From Gamsiella multidivaricata (taxonomy: Eukaryota; Mortierellomycota; Mortierellomycetes; Mortierellales; Mortierellaceae), in the NCBI RefSeq assembly GCF_025024155.1, contig NW_026251716.1, positions 372,001 through 436,000 of the forward strand: a stretch of DNA of 64,000 bases, written 5' to 3'. How positions within the stretch are numbered: the stretch's first letter is position 1; each line of letters opens with the position of its first letter. Position numbers and translations under genes: made by a program. Positions 21,646 to 33,627 of the stretch are shown here, in pieces. The notes beneath the pieces were generated by a model. The model had not been told where the DNA came from. It saw nothing but the letters and a program-made list of their open reading frames with translations, and did no database searches.

Positions 21646-24600
21646 ATGTACTCGCCAAATAGGACCACCCCAACTGGCGGCGACAGCAAGGACGATAGAG
21701 GCGGTCAGGACTCTCTACTCCAACCCATTGACAGCATGGCGTCCATGGCCAAATTGGATCAATCTTTGGCCGCAGCAGTAGCAGAAGTAGCACCACCATC
21801 GCCACCACCATCGCTTGGCCCAGCCCATTCCTTTTTTTCCGAGGCGAGTGCTTTCACTTTAGTTTCAATTTCTTCATCTGCAGTAGGACAAGAAACTGGA
21901 CCAATTTTTCAGGAGGAGAAGAAGGGCGTGACCGCAGCGACGATGGCAATGACGGGTGACAAAGAGGAGATCATGCACCACAAATCGACTTCATCGTCAT
22001 CATCATTGCCAGAGAAGGAGAAGGTAGGGGAGGGGGAGGATGGGCCACCGACGGATGAGTTTGGGAGTGAGACTTCGCCGATTCCGGAGGTTGCGGCGGT
22101 GGTGTCGAACACGGATGATCCGTTGATCCCGTGCATGACCTTCCGGTTCTGGGTCATGGGGCTGATCTCCATATTTGCATTGGCCTTTGTTAACCAGGTA
22201 ACAGATTCATGAAACGAGCTCGGGGTGATGATGAAAATAAAAGGCGCCGATAGGGATAAGGTTGATGAATGTTTGGTGGTACAAAGAAGAGGAGGAGACG
22301 ACGAGTGCACGGACATACCCTAACCTTGATCTTTTACCTCCGTCTTTTCTTATATATATTTTTATATCTTTTCCTGTCACCCACGCCTGCGCCCACAGTT
22401 CTTGTAAGTCACACCCTTCTTCTTGTCTCGAGTATTGTAATACATGCAGAAGTGGATATAGACATGTCTCATAAGAATCTCTTTTTTCGTTACATCACAG
22501 CTTCTTCCGCGAGTCCCCGATGGTGGTCGGCTCCCTTGTCATCCAACTCATCTCATACCCGTAAGTTGCCCTGCAACTATTCGATGTCCATTCAATTACA
22601 TTTATCTAACCTTATTAGCCTCTGCTACCCATCAGCATTGGACAGTTCATGGCGCGCGTATTGCCGACGCGTCGGTTCAGCATCTTCGGCTTCTCCTTCA
22701 GTCTCAACCCAAGCCCCTTCAACGTCAAAGAGCACGTCCTCATTACCATCATGGCCAACTGTGGTGCCGGAACCGCCTATGCCGTCGACATCATCGTCAT
22801 TCAGCGAGTTTTCTATAAACAGGACTTTGGCTTCCTCGCCAACTTGCTCTTGATCCTCACGACCCAGCTTGTAGGATACGGCATGGCAGGTATCCTCCGT
22901 CGATACCTCGTCTATCCAGCCGCGATGATCTGGCCCTCGAATCTAGTCACGGTCTCGTTGTTCAATACTCTTCACACACGTGAGAACCTCGCACCCGGGC
23001 AATGGACTCGTCAAAAATTCTTTGCGGTGTTCTCAATCGTCTCTTTCTGTTATTACTGGATCCCGGCGTATATCTTTCCGGTAGTCACTTCTTTGACGTT
23101 GTTGTGTTATATTGATCCCAGTAATATGCCCCTGTCGCAGATAACAGGATCTCAGGGGCTGGGCGTCGGTGTGTTGGCTTTGGATTGGAACACAATTACA
23201 GCGTTCTTGGGGTCGCCGTTGATCACGCCATATTGGGCCCAAGTGAACATTATGATGGGGTTCGTGTTGATTGCCTGGGTAATGGTACCGATCGCTTATT
23301 ATACGAATGTGTGGAACGCGAAGGAGTATCCGATCTTGACCTCGAAGCTGTTTACGACGGATGGGTATTATTATGACACCCTGTCGGTTTTGACGCCCGA
23401 GAAAACTTTGGACGAGACCACGTATGAGGCCTACGGACCCCTCCGCATCGCCACCTTCTTTGCTATTAGGTAATAGTATTTTCTCCAATATTGCCTGGTC
23501 TTCATTTTCCATTAGATTTAACTCAACCATAACCAACGTCCGTCTTCCTTGACACTGACAGCTACGGAGTGGGCTTCGCGGGCTTAATGGCGATCATCAC
23601 ACACACATTCCTCTATCACCGCCGTCAGATCTGGGTTCAATGGAAAGAAGCCCGTGGGGCCTCTCAAGACATCCACTACAAGCTCATGCAGGCCTACAAC
23701 GAAGTCCCCGAATACTGGTACCTCTCCCTCTTCCTCACCACCGTCATCCTCGCCATCGTCACCTGCGAAGTATGGGACTACGGCCTCCCTTGGTGGTGCG
23801 TCCTTCTCGCCGTCGCTATTTCCGCACTCTTCTCCCTGCCCATCGGACTCATCCAGGCCGTAACAAACCAGCAACCGGGCCTCAACATTCTCACAGAATT
23901 CGTCGTCGGATACATCCTCCCCGGCCGGCCCATCGCCAACGTCACCTTTAAGACCTACGGCTACATCTCTATGTCCCACGCCATGTCCTTCCTCGGTGAC
24001 CTGAAGCTGGGACAGTACATGAAGATCCCTCCCAAGGCTATGTTCATGACCCAACTCATCGGAACCTTCATCGCCGGTTTCATCAACCTCGTCACCGCAA
24101 ACTGGCTCCTCTCTTCTCGCCCCCACATCTGCACTCCCGAGGGGTACCCCTGGACCTGCCCTGGCGCAAACGTTTTCTTCTCGGCCTCTGTTATTTGGGG
24201 TGTCATCGCACCAGAACGCATGTTCGGCACCCAATCAATCTATCACCCTCTCATGTACTTCTTCCTCTTCGGCTTCTTCATCCCTCTTCCATTTTATCTC
24301 TTCTCGAAACGATTTCCCGGAACTGCCGCCGACAGGATCCACACACCCGTCCTCCTGACCTCCACAGGAATGATGCCCCCTGCGCGCCCGTACCAGTACG
24401 CTAACTGGCTTGCCGTCGGCTTTCTATTCCAATTCTGCGCAAAGAGGTATCGCAAGGAATGGTACCAGCGCTTCAACTACATCCTCTCGGCCGCCATGGA
24501 CTCTGGTGTCGCTGTAGCGGCTCTAATTATCTTCTTTACGCTCCAGATGCATGGAGCAGAGTTTCCGAGCTGGTGGGGTACAAACATGAATCATTGTCCG

Positions 24601-24678
24601 CTCGATAAAGCCAATGCCTTGGGACATGTCCCCGTCAGCAAGCCAAAGCCAACCCCTGTCCAGCAGACGAATCCGTAA
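21646..24678 (+). CDS. Oligopeptide transporter (OPT family)
   Basis: Proton-coupled importer of small peptides or related metal chelates in the plasma membrane. Five exons: join(21646..22197,22399..22403,22501..22560,22636..23469,23562..24678), 855 aa. The N-terminal 165 residues are hydrophilic and Ser/Glu-rich, followed by many hydrophobic segments. Family motifs are visible with one change each: N230-P-S-P-F-N-V-K-E-H239 (canonical NPGPF...KEH) and MKIPPKAMF (canonical KIPPR). Exon 2 is only TTCTT; with it the first helix reads through VNQFFFFRESP, the usual OPT pattern, and without it the frame is lost. The S. pombe isp4 / PT branch is the closest group I can name by eye. Confidence 0.94.
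22399..22403 (+). other. Five-nucleotide microexon of the OPT transporter
   Basis: The bases TTCTT are bounded by a strong acceptor (gcccacag) and a strong donor (gtaagt). Exon 1 ends in phase 0 after CAG, exon 3 begins with one base completing a codon, and only these five bases restore the conserved N-Q-F-F-F-F-R. Exon 3 starts at 22501. Confidence 0.8.
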
Positions 24679-25635
24679 TTGACACACCCATTCGTTTGTG
24701 TTAATCGCTATAAAGTAGTTCGTGTTCTCTATTACCTCCTGCAACAATCCATAGCTTGAATGTCACGCATTTTTAGTAAAATCAGACACGCAAGAGCCTT
24801 GATAGTGAACTAACCTATAGACCTGCTTCCGCCGTAGGAGCTCCAGTCGCATCTGCTGTCGATGTCGGGGGCGGTGATGATGAATCCAGCATGGTGTTGC
24901 GTGGGAATGAAGCCACTTCATTCGGGATGCGTCAGAGATACTGATTGCAATATCCAACCTTGAATGAAATACACTTGTGGTTTGTGCATTCCAGCACACC
25001 ATGAATATGGTTGCTGACAACTTCTGGGGATTCCTTGACCAGACGGCATGACCTACGCCAAACTTTCTGAAAACAGAGTCAAAAATTTGCCGGTTACTGC
25101 ACCAGCGCATTATCTCCCATATTCTTCCCTCAATCGTTTTACCTCCCTTTGACTGTGTCCACCCGATTCAACTGTCGTCGTCCGCTTCTGCATTCCCAAT
25201 AAAAAAGTAATGGGGGCGAACCTCGGTTCCTTTCTGAGAAACTTTGCCTTGTAGTTGAACAATACCTTCTCGGCGTCCTGCGGGATAAGATACCTCCTAT
25301 AGCTGACACACCAACCGCCCCTGAAGGATACCATCCGCGGAGCACTTATAGCTGTAGAAATAGCAAGCCCAGTTAGGTCAAAGCTTCGCAGCAAAGAATA
25401 CTCAGACAAACGTTATCCCTGCATTGAGGTTGTCAGTCGGGGTCGTTGCTTCTGTGACGCTCGTCAGCGGGTTCCTTGCTGCATCCAAAACGTTAAATCA
25501 GGCGGCCTGCTCCAAGCAGCAAGGAGCGTATAGAAACTGGTGACAATTGGGGGACATGCAACATGCGAACTGGCTGTCGCCTGAGGCTCGGAGGACACAT
25601 AATACACACATTTTCTATACAAATTGCTGTGCTAG

Positions 25636-25670
<35 letters not shown>

Positions 25671-25724
25671 GTAATTCATAGTTTGCTACATTTCTTTTAC
25701 CCTCTTTTTTAGGTCGCCACTCGC
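24679..25724. other. Intergenic region between convergent OPT and NUP188
   Basis: About 1.05 kb with no supported gene. Two minus-strand frames (about 24763-25110 and 25110-25409) lack an ATG in a convincing place, show no recognisable domain and could be relics. A run of about 27 T lies at 25640-25666, close to the NUP188 stop. Confidence 0.5.
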
Positions 25725-28700
25725 TCACTGCACATTAATCTTGGTCTCTGCGAAATTCTTGATGATCGGGATCATGCTATCTCGCAACGACCGGATCTGA
25801 TCATACGCCTCCGCTCCAAGCCCTTCCTTCCGCACCTGCACAGGCACATTCTCAAACCGCTGCAACATCCGCTGCGTCGAGTTCAATGTCGTGATCAAAT
25901 CTAAGCACTGGTCCTGAATATCCCTTCGCACAGCCGCATCCACCTGCGGGTTATACATGTACAATCCTAGCTGCGTCGCAATCACCACCAATGCGTCCTC
26001 CAACAGCGAGATCATCCTGACCGAAGATCCTGTCGTCGTCGAAAGCGTCGCAAAGGCCGACTCATTTGCTTTCGTAGCCGTAGCCGATGATGTGCTTGCG
26101 CCGGAAGACGATATCGAATTGGGTGGTGATGTCATGCTGGACGCTGGCTTCGCAGCCGTCGATGATGATGAGACGCCTGTGGTTGAAGCTGCAAGTGTGG
26201 CAGCAGCCGTCATCCCCGTCGTTGACAGATTTCCAAAGCATGCCAGCCGTGATGAGGTCTTTGAGCTGGTCGTGCTCGCTGACGCTGAAGCATTCACATT
26301 GCTCTGTCTCTCATCATCCGCCGAATCCTTGAACAATCCCGCAGAGCCTCCAGTTTTGCCCTCTAATCGCGCCTCCCATTCCTTGAGTGACGTGCTTGCA
26401 TACTGAGTCAGATCAAACAATGTTCCAATCGATGCCGGCTCGTACACAGGTGTGTTCATGAACGGCGGAATGATTGCCTTGCGGAGAGGCCACTCCAGAC
26501 TCGATTTCGTCAAAATCACCGCCGGGTCCGTCCACGCCAGGATCGCCGAAAGAATGTTCCTCACTACAGCCGCTAGCTTGCCCTCGATCGCCGTTGACAG
26601 CACCGAATCCTCCTTGTCCTTCTGCTCCTTTGTCGTAACCGGGAATATCACCGACGCCAGGGTATGCGGATGTGTGAACAGATGAACGGAATGCTGCAAA
26701 ATAAATGCCGATCGATCAAAGAACGCCCTCAAGAGCTCGCCCCCTCCCAGAAACTCCAGACGCAGGTCATGTTTCGAAAGCTCGTAGAACAGCATCGTAA
26801 TCCTCTCCATCTCCTCCAGCTTCGCACTTGTAAGTGGTCGGTCTGTCGAGGTGTCGAGTCCCTTGCTGACCTGGTTGCCGTATAGCTGAATAAATCCGAT
26901 CAGCATCTGCAAGAAAGCATCACTTGGTCCCATGGACCGCAACAGTCCTGTAACAGTTGCCAGCATCATGCACCAGGCATGGTGCCAATTGCCACGATCG
27001 CCATGAGCCTCATCCAAATGTGAAATCAACCCGTTCTGGAGTAACGGTGTCAGACCATTGTGTGCCAGCATCGACATCACTCCCGCATCGCATAAATATG
27101 CCGCCATTTCTGGTACGTTTGCGAGAGCCAGCAAAAAATTCAGACTGCCCTCGAAGAACGAAGGCCGATTGTCGTAGTCGCCTGTGGAAAAACTCCGAGC
27201 ACACAACTGCAGATTGAAGCGGAAGACGTCGACATTTCGCAGGATTGGGATCCAAAGAGCTGGATACGGGTTCCAGACAGGGTGACAGAGTTCCTCCAGC
27301 AGCGCCAACAAGACCACGATATTGTCCGAGTGATCGTGCTGTGCTAATAGATGGCTCTCGACAATCATCCTAAAACAGCCAGAGATGAGTGGCAAGAGAA
27401 GGATTGCCGACTTTTGAAGCGCCTCGTAATCTGTCGAATCCAGGCTAGCAAAAACTTCCTTGTCGTGCAAAGTACGGTAGCAGAACAACTCGGTAAGGAG
27501 CAACGACTGGTGTGAGGACTGGGCATCCTCAGGGCGCTGGATCGTCTCCATGATATCCAGATCGGGGCTCTGGATCAACTGTTGTAGTTTAGTCGCAATC
27601 TTGGGGAAATGAACCGCTAGGTTCTTCTTATCAGAGCGCTTGATGACTGCAGCATTCTCGATTACAGATTGTAAGATTTGACAACAGTTCTGGCGCGCCT
27701 TTCGAAGGATCAGGCTACCCATGGTATCACGTCCGATATGAGTAAGCAAACAGTCAACAAAGGGGTAACATGTTCCTGCTCCTGCTCCATTCGCAGCCTT
27801 GGTTGCCCAGACCGAGGTTCCAAGGTCGCTTGTGAGGATCTCAACAAAGAAACGCCATGACGAGAGTCGGTGCATCTCCGAATGGACCATAGACCAATTC
27901 AAGTTGACGTGGAAAACCGTGCGCACAAACGCGTGCTCGACTTCCCTGCCATTCCAGATTAGCTTAAACCGGGCCCTCTCCAGATCCAGCATAAAGGATT
28001 CTCCAGGCAAGTAATCTGTGTCATACATCTCCTCCCATCTCCTGACAGCAAGCTTCAGGTAATCAAACGGCGAAGAAAGATGCTGTTTCATCTCTCTGAG
28101 CTCGCGATGACCTTGGACATGGTAATGAATCTCGGGTATCGTCTTGTTCCATTCAATGAATCGACCCTGGCTGATACACAGGCTGACGAACTCCTTGATC
28201 CCCTTCGGCAGCGCCTCCAAATCTAACGTCTTGGTCTCTGATTTGGCGAAATGGTAATGAATCGCAAGAGCAAAGATACTGAGTGCATGACCTCGTGAGC
28301 GCTGGTCGGCATTGGCGGCTAAGACGTGACAGACCTGCACAAGGGCGTCTCCATCATACTGCTGAGTAACGTCCTCCCACGATCCCATCTCCAAGTCCGT
28401 TTGGCGATCTGGCCTCAACAGGATCTGCCCAAGGTCCTTCCAGAATGACTCATTCTCTTGCAGACTCTTGACCACGTCCGTATGGTCCTTGGCGTTAAAC
28501 CACAGAACATCCAGGAAGTGGAGTGCATGGGGCAGGATCTCCGCCTCACTTTCCAGAATCGCCTCACTCCTGTGCAAGATGTCAAGGGCTTTGACAAGGA
28601 CCGAGTTCTTGGTGGCATCCTTGTGCTGGCTGCCCGTGAGCCCTGTAACTGGGATCGCACGGTCGTTCGAAAAGAATAGAGTCGAGAGTCCAGGCTGTGT

Positions 28701-31700
28701 CGTCAAGGTGATGGTGATTAAGCTCCAGAGAGCAATTCGATAATCTGCCGACTGGTTGTCGTCACCCACCCTATGGACCAGTGTCGAAGCAAGCTGCTGA
28801 GCCTGGTCGTTTGTACCCAAATACCCAACAAATGACGGTCTGGTCTGCCATTCGAACGTCAGCGAGCACAGCAGCGTCAAAACTTCCGTAGACAACAGCG
28901 CAGCTCCGTCACCACATGAAAAATCGCTGTACGATGCCAGCACTTGAATAAGAGAAGCATTCGCTCGGCCCACAGTACGGTCGATCATGTACACCTCCAG
29001 GAACGACGGCTGACCGCCGGCCATCTTTCTATGGCGCAGCAAGCTCTTGACAAACTTGAGTCCCTGCAACACCATCCCACGGATCTCGCTTAGTTCTCCT
29101 AGGCGGGCATATTTAGAGAAGTAGGCTGACAGGTCTGGTCCCGTACCGATGATCGACACAAGCGGCAGAGCAAGCTGTTTGCCACCATCGTACAAAAAGT
29201 TCCTGATCAAGTATTCCTGCAGAGTGCTGAGGCCGATGTGTTCCGATGGATCGGTTCCGGTGAGGAGCGGCAGGTCGTCCAGAGTGTCATTAAAGATTGC
29301 GAGGATCTTGGAGGCAATGATGAATCGGTCTCGGATGTTCCTGTAGTACCAGTTTTCGTAGTTGATGAAGACGTCATTCTGAAAGTACGCCAGGCAAGGG
29401 TAGAGAACCTCGGCCTTGAGGCAGCGCAGTTCCTTCGAGTCCCAGAGTTCCATCTGCTGCGCATTAATAGTTAATTTGTGGACAAGGGTCAAGAAGGCGA
29501 GTGTGACCGAATAATCGCCCTGAATGCACTCGTATCGCGAAAGGATGTTATGAGCGAGCCCGCTGGTTTGCACTCGACCCAATCCCGTGAATTGAACTGT
29601 TGTAGTGATGACCGATGGCAAGAACGAAGCTTGTCGCAGGTAAAGCCAAACATCCTGGGCAAATGAGTCGCACAACCGAGTAAGGCACGCCAGACAAGAG
29701 GCAATGACATCTAGCGATGGCTTCTGAAGTTTTGAGCATTGATCCAGGATCGCAAAGAGAGTTGGGATCGGTGAGGTGTCGCGTCCACCTTCAATGAAGA
29801 GATTGACAACTTCTTCCGCGCCAGTGGGATAGCGGAAGACAGACTGCAGGAGGTCCAGAATTGCCTTAACGTGATCCATCTCGATCCTTGCGCCTGAAGA
29901 AAAGTCATCAAAGGTGGATTCTCGGAAGGCATCGAGCATCGTAAAACAAATATCCCATCCCGAGTTCTCGTGCTTCCACTGAACAATATGAGCCGCATTC
30001 TCGCCTGAGATAAGGCTTCCAGTCATTCCTGCAGGCAATACCATGAAGGGATGGTCGGGGGCAATCCCAAGCGATACCTCTTGGATTGCTCTGATAACCG
30101 TTGCTCCTGTGATAGGGTGAACATCGACTTCGACGGAGGGCGTCGACAAAGGGATTAAGTGAGAAAGTGTCGGCAGACGACGAAAGTAGTAGATGGTATG
30201 CTTGGCAGAAGATTCGTCTCCGGTAGCGAGGGCAGTCAAAAGTCGTATAAATGACTCGAATTGAAGAGGAAAGCGGCCGCGTGCTGTTTCAAGGACTTCC
30301 AATGTTCCCTGTCCGAGAGATGGTGGTTCCCTCCAGACAAGTTCGCAGAGGTCCGGTTCATCCGTTAGCAAGTCCGCCAAACATGCAACCAGCCCCTCAA
30401 AGTCCTTGATCGTCTTCGGTTGGTGATCCAGAAGCATAGTCTCGAAGAGATAGAAATAAAGCTTCTTGTATCTCCGTTGTTCCTTTGGATCCTTGTCGAA
30501 AAGTTCGTTGGCGAAGATTCCATGAAGGTATGTAAAAACCGAAAGCGTTTCTATGGAGACGTATGCGAATTGGCCCGCCAATCGCTGCAGCTGTGTCGCA
30601 TCGCCAGATTTGGAAACAATGCTTGCTGAGAGCACGCTGGACCAGGCCAATATGAAGGGCCCTAATTCCTGTTGTCGTTCTGCGCCTTGAAGAGCCTTGT
30701 TCACAAGCTGGACTTGAACGGTTGACTTGAATGTGTGGTTGCTGCTGTCATATGTCTCCGTGATCGATGTGGTGTAAAGGTTCTCAAGATCCAGAGATGC
30801 AATCGAGAGGGTGACACATAGAAGACGGACATCCTCCCATAGATCGACCGCCTCAACCCTGAACTTTGCCTTGTAGTGTTGCTGTTTTCCAAATTGTGTC
30901 GAGAGTAATGTGGTGATGACAATTCCTGGCAACTCTGTCTTGGCGTCTTTTCCTGCATAGGCAAGTATGATCATGGTCTCCAGTAGCGTGCTTTGCTCCG
31001 TAAGCGATTGTCCGATCCAGAGATCCAGATAGTCCGAGCTGACCGTAAAGTACTCTGGCGCTTCCTCCGAGACTTTAGCGCTGAATTGTGAAAGAAGCTT
31101 TCGGATCAGGGCGACGCTCTGTGTCTGAATTCTGTCAACACCAGCGATTCGCTGGTATTCTGGGTCGGATTCGCCATCCTTTGCCTGCTTGACAAGCTCT
31201 CCCAAGAGTGCCACTAACGAAGATCGCTCTTTCCAGTACATTGTGATAGCCTTCACAACAAACTCTTCCGTGATTGTATCAGGTACGTCTATCTCCTGCG
31301 ATAGCTTGTCAACGATCTTCAGTGCCTGCAATTCATCCAGCTTGACAACATCGCTCAGCCGCTTCGCCAGGTTCATTTGCGCTTCCGTGTATTTCTTGCC
31401 ATCAGTTCTTGTTGCTGTCGCCATTCCCGAGCGCGAGGCTGCTGATGGTTTCTTGAAGGCTTCTAGCCCAAGCTGAATCTCACTGATCTTTTCCTCTACA
31501 AGGGCTTTCAGCGCGTCTGAATAGCGAACACCATGCTCATCCTGCTGCGATATGGCTGTGAAGATTCCTGCGAAGGACCTGTACGGCGCAACAGATGGAA
31601 CCAGTTGTTACATCATGATCTCAACAGCGAAATCCGAATTCTACTTGAAGGAAGCAAAAACGATGCAAGGCCTATTTAAATAACATATATACCTTGCGCT

Positions 31701-31733
31701 TGTCGTCTTTGACAGCTCTCTATATTTGCTCAT
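25725..31733 (-). CDS. NUP188: Nucleoporin Nup188, inner-ring scaffold
   Basis: Large alpha-solenoid of the nuclear-pore inner ring; it binds Nic96 and limits passage of membrane proteins. Two exons: complement(join(25725..31578,31693..31733)), 1964 aa, compared with 1749 in human NUP188 and about 1655 in yeast. The 41-nt first exon supplies the ATG; the large exon is open upstream of its first internal Met. Nup188-type landmarks by eye: the LTEQSTLLETM helix, an SH3-like insert around AHIVQWKHENSGWDI, SLDVIASCLACLTRL, TLTTQPGLSTLFF and a C-terminal helical block. A Ser/Thr/Ala-rich low-complexity insert of about 150 residues occurs before the last helices. The closest alternative is the paralogue Nup192/Nup205; the SH3-like insert and the DVIASC motif favour Nup188. 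Confidence 0.88.
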
Positions 31734-32221
31734 TGTCGTAGGAATAGAGGAATAGTGGGGGTTGACGCACGAAGTGATCACTGATAGCGATAACCTGCTC
31801 TCAGCATATGTATCGCAGTCTATGTTTGAATGAGGAGGCAAGCGTGAGTTTTGACGCCAAATTCTGTGCTGAGCTGCATACACTGGCAAGAAACAAAGTG
31901 ATGCTTAGTGTTTACCTCGAGAACCACGATCGGGAGAATGAAGAAATGCTCGATGCCAATTGGTCGAATGATGGCAGAATGCGAATAGTGAAGGAAATAA
32001 AGCCTCTTTACTACCGATGTGGATCAAGCAGAATTTGGTTGGGAGGTGTGGCGATAGAAGGAGAAGGAGCGTTGTCGCGTTTCAATTGATCGTGGGTGGT
32101 GCAGAGGTTGTTTTATTTTGGACGTGACTGCAGCCTAAGCGCTCTTGGCTTTCCAGTCGTTTCATCGCCAGGCACCGGACCCATCGCCCACGCGCCCACC
32201 GGAGACAAGTCGACAGGCCGA
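31734..32221. promoter_or_regulatory. Divergent promoter region of NUP188 and XRCC2
   Basis: The 488 bp separate the start codons of two divergent genes. No TATA box is evident. A GAGTGAGTGAGT stretch just inside the XRCC2 side belongs to its first splice donor. Confidence 0.5.
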
Positions 32222-33585
32222 ATGCATCTTTCCCATCGCCAACGTCTTTTGCAGGTCCAGCAAGAGTCCGGGCTCGAAGTGAGTGAGTGAGTACACGACA
32301 ACATGAGAAAAAATGGAACTCTGGAGAACCAAGGCAGGAAACGTTGTTCCTGATGAGCATCTCTTCGTACATATTTATGTATCCCCAATAGTTCATCCAG
32401 CGCCTCGACGAGCCTGATGATATACCAGCCTTCGTGATACCGCTCAACCCTGCATATTCAAAGTCGACGGCGGATCTAGGACACACTGCTACAGGGGTGA
32501 ACCTTGGCCTTGATGGCCTTGATCCCATTCTGGACCGATACGGTCTCTTGCGATCAGGAGACATGATTGACTTTCATGGACCAAGCTGCAGTGGTAAAAC
32601 CCTATTTCTTTACGCCATTATTGTCTCGAACATCCTTCCTAAATCATGGAAGCACTCGAAATCAAGTCCGGCTGTGTCTCTGTTCGGAAAAGCAAAAAGC
32701 GTTGTCTTTGTGGATATGGAACAGGGCTTCTCTGTGGACCAACTCAAGTCATTGCTCTGTCTCCAGATTATATCACGGCTCAAAGCACTAAAACAGACGG
32801 AGTCTGAGAGAGGAGCCATGTGTAATCAAACACAGGACCATACGCAGCGTCGTCATGAACAAGGCAAACATTCTGAGATTGCCACTGAGCCATTGGGCAC
32901 AGATATCGATATTAGTACTCCAGAGATGCGAGCCAAGGTCGAGCAATTGGCTTTGTCATGTCTCAAGAACGTACACGTTTTTAGGCCGCCGGATGCCATT
33001 TCTGCAATCGTGATCCTGAGGACACTGGACCAATACTTGTCGATTAACACTTCAACAACGACAACAGCAACAACAACTCCTCCATGTGCCCTTCTCATGA
33101 TTGATTCTCTCTCATCGTTCTACTGGCAGGAGCGCGCTCAGACCAACCATACCCGATATATGACAGCTTTGATCGATGCACTTAACCGACTCGCCGTACG
33201 ACGAAAACTCATCTTTGTCTCTACAACCTGGTCGCTACCCTCAGCCAACTCAACTACTGACAGGACTATTACAGACGCTTTGAGGGCGCGGCTGAGATAT
33301 CGGTTCCTGATGCAACCCAAGACCTTGGAGCGGTTCGAGACGGATGGTGATCTGCGACGGGAGTGGTTGAAACGGCAAGGGCGCCGCCAATGCAGGAACC
33401 TGAACAGTATCACATGCGGATCAGAGTTAACGCCGCCCTACACTGAAGAAGATGATACGAGCTCGCTTTTCCAGGCCCAAATGGTCATCTCTCCAGTAGA
33501 AGCCGCCCAGCAGGAATTCTTTCGGTTCTCAGTATCAAATGCAGATGGATTCTGCTCGTTTAGTGTGCCGCATTTTCAACAATAA
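32222..33585 (+). CDS. XRCC2: RAD51 paralogue XRCC2
   Basis: Recombination mediator that, in other eukaryotes, acts in a RAD51-paralogue complex to load RAD51 at breaks and stalled forks. Model join(32222..32278,32392..33585), 416 aa; human XRCC2 is 280 aa. The Walker A motif is G82-P-S-C-S-G-K-T89 after IDFHGP. The ILPK, VVFVDMEQGF and Walker B-like ALLMIDSLSSFYW blocks match XRCC2, whose human form has LCLLILDSLSAFYW. The short first exon is chosen because the frame of the main exon has no ATG before a stop at 32389, whereas splicing at 32279/32391 adds an in-frame ATG exon; the first exon is less certain than the rest. S. pombe rlp1 is the known fungal relative; baker's yeast lacks one. 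The stop codon is 42 bp from that of TRAPPC9. Confidence 0.87.
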
Positions 33586-33627
33586 ACGCGCTCGAATTGC
33601 AGTGGCCCTCCCAGTTTATTAAGTCGT

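Noticed and set aside
23584..24234. 216-residue Asp/Glu/Gly-rich minus-strand frame opposite the OPT gene
   Set aside because: Shadow produced by the C-rich third positions of the OPT exon; no family resemblance.
25110..25409. 99-residue minus-strand frame downstream of NUP188
   Set aside because: It begins with TTG, has no recognised domain and no splice partners; at most a relic.
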